From Pachypanchax playfairii (taxonomy: Eukaryota > Chordata > Actinopteri > Cyprinodontiformes > Aplocheilidae): 64,000 nt of DNA. Below are positions 56,401 through 64,000 of the stretch, piece by piece. How positions within the stretch are numbered: position 1 is the stretch's first letter; the number at the start of each line of letters is the position of its first letter. Made by a program: the position numbers and the translations under genes. A model generated the notes under the pieces. It saw only the letters and a program-made list of their open reading frames with translations. It did not search any database and was not told where the DNA came from. The stretch covers positions 10,388,679-10,452,678 of the forward strand of contig SSNP01000001.1 of assembly GCA_006937955.1 (NCBI GenBank), written 5' to 3'.

Positions 56401-59400
56401 ATACTTGCATCAGGACTTTTTTGTTCAAATATCACAATTAATAAGGAATAAAAAACATAACTTTTGCTTTTAAAAGCCCAAAAGGGAAGATACAAAAATA
56501 TTTTTTTGAAAAATTAGGTATATTTTCTATTTATTAGGATAATAATCAGAAATTCATCCTTACAAGTAAACTATGTGCACATCATTTACATTTCATCCTT
56601 AACAAACGGCATATGATGTCACATTTAGTGCATTTCATTAGAATAACATCAACATTTAAACATACTGTGCAAATATGAACACAACACATTATACATGTAT
56701 TGTATAAAAAATACAAACATTCAGCCAGCCATTAATTAAGGGAACGATCAAAAGCCATGCAGAGTGAAGAGCATCATGTTTACAAGCCAAGACCAGAGCC
56801 TGAATTTCACTTCGCTCTAAGTGACAGATTAATTCTTGCTACTTTTAGATTCTGGAAACATAAGAAAAACAATAATATTTGATATTATAAAATGCTACCA
56901 TCGCCAAAATATAATTATTTCTGATTGAAAAGTGTTATTTTTAAGTTTGAGTTAAATACATCTGTTCCAAAACAAGTATTTGAGTTCCTTGAGCGCTGAC
57001 TGTTCCAATTCAGGACTTCAGACAACAACACCAACGAAAATGACTCAATTTCACCATAAAACCCACAAAGAACACTCAGTTCAACATTATTTGGCAAGCA
57101 GCTGCTTCTGAATACTTACCATTGTGGCTGAAACAGAAGTACGTAGGTGACTGAAACATACTTACTACATCCTACAAACATCTGCCCTGCAGTTTATGCA
57201 CAACCTAGCATGAGCATGCTAGTACCTCTAGGAACTGGTAAGTCCATACTGTGACTGGGCATCATATCTGCTCAGTACAACACAACAGCAATAACAGCAG
57301 ACAAGACAGGAGTTAAGAAGTCCCCATCTAGATCAAGACCGTGTTTCTCAGAGTCACATGTAACCTCGTGGTAGTTTTTGCATGAACAGAGGAAAACCCA
57401 AACCCAGCTTCATTTGGTGGTAGTTTTTGCATGTAGGATTTAAAGAGGGGCTGCTCGTGTTAAAAGTCAGCGAAGGACACAGAGACGGACATATATTAGA
57501 AGAAAAGAAACAAAAAGCCAAAAAAAGTTGGAAGCAAAACGAAGGAACACTTACAACACTGAGAGAAGAAAAGCATGCATCTGTTATTTCATTTAGCTCT
57601 ATTTAAAACATTAAAACACACAAAAGACGACGTATGATGCTGTAAAATGAATCTTTAATGACTCGAACAGCCTGGGACTGACTGAAGATCGTGATATTAA
57701 CCTAATTAGCATTTGACTGATGCAGATTTACCACTTTTTGGTGGCATCTTTAGGTGTAATATCCAAACTAGTGTGTAAAACTCACCGAGTGTTTGAATAT
57801 GAACACTTAAAAATGAAAACATTTGACATATTAACTAATAAGACCTTGACAACATTAAGACAAATCTGACTGGGTTCAAAATTGAATGAAATAAAAATGA
57901 CATCAAAGATCAGCCAATTGGACTGTATGTCTTACACATGAAATGGAGTACAGCTACAACAATGTGATCAAAAATGTCGATTTTTTATGTATTGTCTATT
58001 GATTAACATGGATTTTAATTCCACATGAAATTCAGATGTAAACTGAGGAAACAGTCATATGTGTCCAGTAACAGTATGGCCGACTTCACCTCATTAAAAC
58101 GTCAGCGTTTTAAAAAAAGATACTTTTTCTGTTTCTGCAACTTGAAATTTTGATCTAAACTCTGTTTAAAATGGCAGCAGAACACTTTAGTTTGTAAAAT
58201 TAGAATCAATTTTGCTTTTAAAGAGAAAAAAAGAGACAAAAATATTGTGCCTCCTCCTTTTTTCACATTAAAATGTATATAAATCTGTAAAGTTGACTTA
58301 CTATTGAAACAGCAAGCTATTTAAATTGTATTTCGCAGCGCTCTACTTCTTTACCTGGATTAGTACTTTCCTAAAAAAAAGTATTCCTCCCCCTGGTGGA
58401 GGATCTAAGTACTACAAGTAGTATTTTCAGATTTTATTATGATTCATTCTGTTATAACGATATAATTTTATACAGTTAACCCTCTAACTCTTCTGAACAT
58501 GAATTTTTCTGGGTACGAACTGCATTCAAGTGTCATCGCATTTTACCATACTTTGTATTTATGCCATGCATAAATGTGCAATGTTGCACTGCAGGATTAT
58601 TTCCTTTTTTTTTGCTAAAAATAGCAGCAGTATTCTGTGCGTTTTTTGGGAGAGGTTTGAACAAACAATTCTAGTACCCTTTATTTAAAAAATGTACACA
58701 TTTTCAAGATACAAACTGCCAGCTTGAATAAATTACATTCAAATTTTAGAAGTTTGACAGTAATATTATATTGTTGTTACATTAATATTATCCAATCAAT
58801 ATTTCAGTATGTATTCAGTGTATCAGGCTTTAAACTCATAAGAAAAAACAGTTTATATTATCTCTTTTTTTAAATAATTTGGCACATTAATAAACTTTAA
58901 TTCCTTCACCTTTTCTTTATCTTCAAGAAAAATTCAAAACAATTCCTGAACTCATTAAAACTATCCTTAACTAAAATTTAGGAACGAATAAAAAAGTAAA
59001 ATAAGTCTTTTAGGAGCATTAAAACCAGATTGTTTTGTAAATCTGGCTGAATCCATTTACCGTATAAATTAGAAAGACTGTTTGGGGAAGTGCAAGAAAA
59101 AGAAAGAGGAGGCAGAACTAGACTCTGGCACATGAAACATAGAGGTGCTGTTGATAAGCAAGTGTGTGAGGGTTCAATTCTGTTTGTCAACATGCAGAGG
59201 AAGAAGGAAAGAAGCCCTGCCTGCAGCATGCACACAGTGGTTACAGCTCGGACCCCAGCTGTGCTCAGCTCTGAAAAGTTCAGCTGATATCAGGGATTTG
59301 CAACATCAAAGGGGGTCATTAAAACAAACAGAAAGCACAGACATTGTAACAGGAAGGTGAAGGGGGGGGGGGGGGGGGGGGTCATCAGCCATCACAGAGC

Positions 59401-61829
59401 ATTCCATGCAAAAATTACCATTCATTAGCTGAAAGTATGCAATAGATCCTGTCGACCCAGAGGGCGTCAGATTGAACCAAGAGTGAACAGCGCCACCTCG
59501 TGACTATCACCATGTCTAGATAGGAGGCCAACAGCGTCACGGTAACATGAACACAACTAATGCTAATCTAGAGTCAGACTAGATCCAGCTTCAGAGATTC
59601 CTATGTGATTGGACCTGATGGCACCTTTGGCAAGAAAACCGGATTAACACAGGTGTTAGCTCACAATCTAAAAAAACCCAAAGGACAGTTAGCTAACCCA
59701 GTGAGGTTGGTCATATTGATATGGCTGATTTGTGCATGGTTATGCTGCAATCCCTAAAATAATCCTGAATAATAACCCTGAATAATAATCCTGAATAATA
59801 ATCCTGAATTATAGGCAAGCTAACTACATGTACAGTGCTGTAAAAAAGTATTTGTCTCCCTCTCAGATTTCTTGAGTTTGTGCATTTTTGCTCATTTTTA
59901 ATTTTTTTAGATTATAAAAGAAATTTGACCTGATTAAGAGGTGGATTACTGAAAACAGAAGGTATTTGTAAGGGGGGAAATATGTTTTCGCAATACTATA
60001 TGTTAATGCCAACGTCCCAGAACACACTGTCTCAGATAGACAAACATATAACGCTTCCGTTTGCTTCGAAGCATTTGAACTGAAATCAATCAATAAGGTG
60101 AAATTAATCATCAACAGGGGTTCTCAGAGGTTCATGACTTGTATAGATATTTGTAACTAACCTATTATAAATGAAGCTGCATGGGGAATTGAATAAATAA
60201 GTAGAATTTAGTTTGAACGATCAAGTAAAGAGGACACAGCTGTTCACCCTTGGTTGTCTCCTTCCCATCTTGCCTGCACGTTCTGCTATTGGACAATAAG
60301 GCACTCACCAGTACATAGTAGTAAGCATACAGTGCTGCCAGATGATGAACTACAAAAAACTTGTCTCCTATCGCCTTCCAATAGTAAAATATAAGCAGCA
60401 GATCTGGAAAACAGATGCACAGGAGAAACAGAAAAAGATCTGTCACAGTCATCAATACATTGAATATAGCTGTAACTAATGAAACCATTTAGAACACGTA
60501 CACATTTATGTTTTATTTTTAAAATGATATGAACTTGTTTGTTTTATGTTTATCTTACCAGATATGAGGTAGCCTGTTGTGATTGCAACATTAGTCTTCA
60601 CCAGTGTAGGATCTCCCCTAATAAAAAAGAAACGAAATAAATACAAATTCTGTTTAAGTTTAAAACTCTCTACGTGGAAATTTGTTGACAAGAAAATGAA
60701 ATCGTAATAACAAATAAATCTGACTACATTTGTTCAAAAACCTACTAAGATATATGTAAATTGATCTTTTGATTTAGCAACTTAAAAGTGAAAGCAATTT
60801 TTAAAATGTTATATAAACTTACTTCTTTAAACAAATATGAATTTAAAGACAAACAACTTCTAGTAGTTTTATCCCAACTATATATTGGCAACTAGCAGAC
60901 TTAGCTAAAACTAACTAACCTAACAAAACAAACGTGTTTTTGTTAAATAACTTGGTGAAATGTCTCGAAATTGAACAATATTGGCACATTTTGGACTGAC
61001 ACTAAATAACTAAAGAAAACAAGAAAATACATCCTCAGGCAGAACAAATCAAATATCTTTAGAAAAGTTTTAACTTGTTCGATTAACGTTTTTATCTCAA
61101 GGGCGACAGACGTTCTTGTTACAGACGTATTTTTTATTTAGATATTTTATTTTTCAAATAATTAACTTCAATTAGAAGAGGTTTTAGTTGGTGTTAGTTT
61201 ATGTATTGTTTCTTTTATGTTTTTTGTTTGTTGACACGATAACGCAACATAAACTTTACGGATATGAATTCAGAATATCTTGAGGATCAATCGATCCGAT
61301 TTTGGAAGTGATCCAAGATTTTATTTTTGGAAGGATTCTTGATTAGTTTGCATTATAAAAGGAAATGAGCTGCGCTCTCTTTGTGCAAATCGATATAAAT
61401 GAAAAGCTACAATAGATTTATTCGTACATGTTGACTGTCTTTACGGTTATTTTTTTCTTTCAAACCTTGACGAGCCATATTGTTTCTTAGATAAGGTATA
61501 ATACACCATATGATTGTGAACATTAAGATATGTTCTGTACATAATGTGCAATCCACCCGACTGTTCTCGAAGCTTTGACCCTCCACCCACACCCGTCCAT
61601 CACTGCCACAATAAGGTCAAAGTCTTGGAGAGCTGTGGGTGTCTGAATACTTAGGACAATACTCTATTTGCCAAAAGGCTGACTATCTGGAATCAAGTTA
61701 AGCAATAGATTGTCAAGAAAATTCCCAACCAACGCTCACCAGACTGGGTCTTCGTTGACAGCATCGTCAAAGAACAAGATGTAGAGACAAAATAATCCCA
61801 CCAAAAGAGCGTGAAGTGTTGACACCGTC
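53407..61829 (-). CDS. tlcd4: tlcd4 (TMEM56), TLC domain-containing protein 4, 3' five coding exons (5' part outside window)
   Basis: Coding exons in transcript order: 61829-61740, 60617-60559, 60403-60309, 55740-55667, 53725-53407. Phases agree at all four junctions, giving about 211 residues; human TLCD4 has about 263, so roughly the first 50 residues are missing. The first exon seen enters with a split codon and reads TVSTLHALLVGLFCLYI, matching the internal TVST.HSL of the family. Next come GYLIS, YYWKAIGDKFFVVHHLAALY (the His-His of the TLC domain), FANFRLLAEFSTPCVNQR and WFFEVLGYPK. Two hydrophobic spans follow, then the basic tail WMHKIARGCYKVLRSARQ ending NGKTD. It is a multipass membrane protein of the TRAM/LAG1/CLN8 fold; its substrate or function is not established. 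No upstream exon was found before 64000. Confidence 0.9.
53726..55666. other. tlcd4 last intron, content
   Basis: 1.9 kb between the last two exons, nearly half of it one family F TTAA element (54161-55013). No other recognised feature. Confidence 0.7.
54161..55013. mobile_element. Family F TTAA element
   Basis: Bounded by TTAA at 54161-54164 and 55010-55013. Inverted ends TTAAAGGTACAATATGGAAT and TTAAAGGTAGAATATGGAAC. It is 853 bp; an inner frame at 54565-54834 (MEQQLDEGVELRAVDSSGG) does not resemble a known transposase. Its ends resemble a TTAA element that I recall as common in teleosts. Confidence 0.84.
59362..59381. repeat. 20-base poly-G run
   Basis: Uninterrupted G on the plus strand, which is C in the tlcd4 transcript. 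Length is probably unstable and sequencing-sensitive. Confidence 0.9.
59831..59990 (+). mobile_element. Tc1-like terminal fragment
   Basis: Begins ACAGTGCTGTAAAAAAGTAT and continues TTGTCTCCCTCTCAGATTTC, the known left end of a fish Tc1 family. The interior is missing. Confidence 0.7.
60618..61739. other. tlcd4 intron, no recognised feature
   Basis: 1.1 kb of AT-rich intron without repeats that I can identify. Confidence 0.5.
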
Positions 61830-62477
61830 CTGAAAATATAGACATTTTAAAGAAACAGCAGTGTTATTCCTTTCTGATCATTAAATGTGCCTCAGAGCTG
61901 CTCTGTGGTTTGCAGAGTAGATCTTTTTTAGTCCTTGCAGTGGATATACTAATTGCTTTACATGGTTGCACACAGATTCAGACCAATTGGACTGAGAGAT
62001 TAAATACTGCTGAAGGGTCAGGCAGTGGCACAAAGTCCCAGTCAGTCATTCACACAGCGAGACAGTCCAGCAGTTCTCAGCAGTCAGTCAGTCAGTGAGA
62101 TAGAAAGACACTGCGAGAGAGTTCAAACAGAATGTGTAAATTATGGAGCTCCTAGGGGAGGATCCCTGTTAGCTTCCATCCATCACCACCAATCATCAGG
62201 TTCCATTTTCACAGAACCCAATTCAGTTTAACAAGTTCTCTCGTGAGTAACAAACTAAGATGAGAGGAACTGAGAACTGAAGTCTGGATGACTCCAAACA
62301 CTCTTATGTGACCAGGTCCAACCAGATAAAACATCACAACATTTGGTACAGTGTAACATGACAAACATGGTCAGATTTGTCAGAATATAAACAAATCCCT
62401 CCACATGTCAAAGTGTCCCCCCCATGTAGCCCCCTGATTTGCATATATGTGTGTGAATGGGTGAATTTAGCTTGTAG

Positions 62478-62796
62478 TGTAAATGGTAAATGGCATGTAC
62501 TTGTATAGCGCTTTATTCATGTCCTACGACCCCCAAAGCGCTTCACACTACAGTATGTCATTCACACTCACACGTTTGGTGATGATGAACTACACACATG
62601 TTGTAGCCACAGCTGTCCTGGGACAAACACTGACAGACACCAGCGCCGCCGGACCCTCCGACCACCACCAAACAGGCAAAGTGGGTTAAGGACACAACAG
62701 CAAGGTGATCTTTTTCTCTAGGCAGAGCGGGGAATCGAACCGGCAACCTCCTGGTTGCCAGACGACCTGCTCTACCGCCTGAGCCACGACCGCCCC
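62478..62796 (-). mobile_element. tRNA-derived SINE
   Basis: On the minus strand the head reads GGGGCGGTCGTGGCTCAGGC then GGTAGAGCAGG (A-box-like) and GTTGCCGGTTCGATTCCCC (B box), as in a tRNA gene. A 200-bp body follows, ending in a tail AAAGCGCTATACAAGTACAT and ATTTACC. About 319 bp. A second SINE/LINE tail fragment (GCTTTGAGTGGTCAGTAAG) adjoins at 62805-62865. Confidence 0.75.
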
Positions 62797-62865
62797 AAAA
62801 TGTGTAAATGTGCTTTGAGTGGTCAGTAAGTCTAGAAAAGCTCCGTACAAAGACAGACCATCTAT

Positions 62866-63337
62866 ACAGCTCAAGAGACCTACACAATCTGTGGAGAGAT
62901 GTGGGTTGTTTTCATAGATTAAAAAAAACTAAAACTGAAAGGACTTTTTACAATTTACTGATTTTCTAAAATTTGCTTTTAGGTCAATACAATTACAAGT
63001 CAACATTTAAAGTGATATAATGTGAATTTATTTGTATCTTTTTGTCGCCTATCAGTTTAAAGACCCCCTCCGGCCAGCTTTTGAACTATTTCAAAGCGTG
63101 TCAGTGGACTTCAAATTCTGATTATGGCGTTTTTTCACAAAATCGCAAAACCTGTGTCATTTTCTAGGAAGTAGTTTCTGCACAGCAGCAATAGCTCATC
63201 AGCAATTCGCCTCTGTGCTTTGGGTGAAATCGTTTGTGCAGAGGATCCCCCGCCTCTCCCTGTTTATGCTAGCAGTAGAGCTAGCTAACAGCCAGCGGAG
63301 TAGAAGCTTGTGGCCCACCCAGTAGCTTTTCTATGAC
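62866..63337. other. Upstream of visible tlcd4 exons; possible TTAA element remnant
   Basis: From 63056 (TTTAAAGACCCCCTCCGGCC) the sequence looks like the left end of another TTAA-type element, but no right end was found. No exon encoding the missing N-terminus of tlcd4 was recognised. Confidence 0.35.
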
Positions 63338-63440
63338 TGTGTCCAAATTCAGGGTCTGCATACTTCGAAGGATCCAGTCTACCCGGTCAAAGTGGTTCAA
63401 AGTACTTCTTCAACCGGATGTTAACGGCTGTGAATTACAT
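63338..63440. repeat. Family G repeat, copy 2
   Basis: GTGTCCAAATTCAGGGTCTG to CGGATGTTAACGGCTGTGAA, shared with 45250-45360. Confidence 0.65.
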
Positions 63441-63547
63441 AAAGCTTGATTTTTCTTTTTTTAGATTTGAGATTAGATTTCAGAGCTAGAATAAGAAGGT
63501 GGAAACAAAGAACTCACAGTTACATGGTAATAGATTAGATGGTCATT

Positions 63548-64000
63548 TTAAAGAGGCCCTTCCAATAAAAACGTTTTTCTGAGATTTCTGTTGAATATTT
63601 TAGCTCTACAGGTGTTCTTACCTTCATGGTGGGTGTGAAAACAGGTCAACAACTTCTCTTTCAATTTTTATCTCTAAAACTACGCAGGTGGTGATAAAAC
63701 CCGAGTTCTCTCGAATCCGAACGGCCTGTATCTGTTACATCACAACTCCTTTACTCGTTAGTATTCGGCATCTTCCGCAGTTGAAACCACACCTAGCATG
63801 CTGCTGGCTAAAAGCTGTAGCATAAGATGTAACAAACAGGAAGACACGACGTCTGACGTTGCCATGCGCAGCGGGGCAGGAAACCTTGCTCTGATAGGCT
63901 AGTTTGTTAGCCAATCTGAGTCCAGCAAATTTGAATAATGAATATGAACGAGCTGCTGCTCGAGGCCTGACGGAAGGAGCCGGAACCACCCGAATTTTAA
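63548..64000 (-). mobile_element. Family A TTAA element, copy 10 (cut by window end)
   Basis: Starts TTAAAGAGGCCCTTCCAATA and is colinear with copy 2 through GAACGAGCTGCTGCTCGAGG to the last base of the window. Confidence 0.9.

Larger units (their letters stand above)
55741..60308. other. tlcd4 large intron, no complete element recognised
   Basis: 4.6 kb. A poly-G run at 59362-59381, a small ATCCTGAATAATA tandem at about 59757-59812 and a Tc1 terminal fragment at 59831-59990 are the only features I can name. No exon-like frame fits. Confidence 0.5.

Noticed and set aside
57360..57440. Direct repeat TGGTAGTTTTTGCATG
   Set aside because: Only two short copies, with no wider structure.
62700..62796. 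Possible tRNA gene on the minus strand
   Set aside because: It has A- and B-box-like sequence but is fused to a SINE body and tail and does not fold as a clean tRNA by eye.

Overview
This is nuclear DNA from a teleost fish. Four conserved vertebrate genes are split into short exons with standard GT/AG introns. The spaces between exons are packed with fish-type DNA transposons (Tc1/mariner, pogo, hAT-like, Harbinger-like, P-element), LINE and SINE fragments, and several families of short TTAA-bounded elements. There is no operon structure. Exons were assembled by hand from reading frame, splice sites and remembered family resemblance; no search was run. Three N gaps are present (14083-14102, 27927-28041, 47247-47278).

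Layout: (1) zc2hc1a, minus strand, nine coding exons from 16828 down to 790, 305 residues, apparently complete. (2) pkia, plus strand, two coding exons (19903-20053 and 21097-21158), 70 residues; it is divergent from zc2hc1a, with 3.07 kb between the two start codons. (3) bco1, minus strand, eleven coding exons from 35629 down to 24888, 520 residues, apparently complete, convergent with pkia. All four iron-binding histidines fall at the residue numbers I recall for human BCO1 (172, 237, 308, 514). (4) tlcd4, minus strand, the last five coding exons (61829 down to 53407); its 5' coding exon or exons were not found and probably lie beyond position 64000. The 15 kb between bco1 and tlcd4 is a transposon graveyard.

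Mobile DNA: ten copies of one roughly 600-bp TTAA-bounded element (here family A), two of family D, and single copies of E, F and H. Two pairs of A copies are joined tail to tail, and one pair interrupts a Tc1 relic at a TTAA so cleanly that the empty site can be read across it. Larger elements are a nearly intact pogo-type transposon (46672-48470), two Tc1 transposons each with one visible lesion, a THAP/P-element relic, an R2-like LINE with an internal deletion, an L2-like LINE end, an RTE-like LINE end and a tRNA-derived SINE. Two minisatellites grew out of transposons: a 53-bp unit copied from a Tc1 transposase catalytic segment, and a 67-bp unit from a terminal part of family C.

The four genes do not form an obvious pathway: ZC2HC1A is a zinc-finger protein of poorly known role, PKIA inhibits protein kinase A, BCO1 cleaves beta-carotene to retinal, and TLCD4 is a TLC-domain membrane protein. 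ZC2HC1A and PKIA are also neighbours in human 8q21, so that pair is conserved synteny. I found no new multi-gene system. The most unusual material is the nested TTAA-element structure and the transposon-born satellites.
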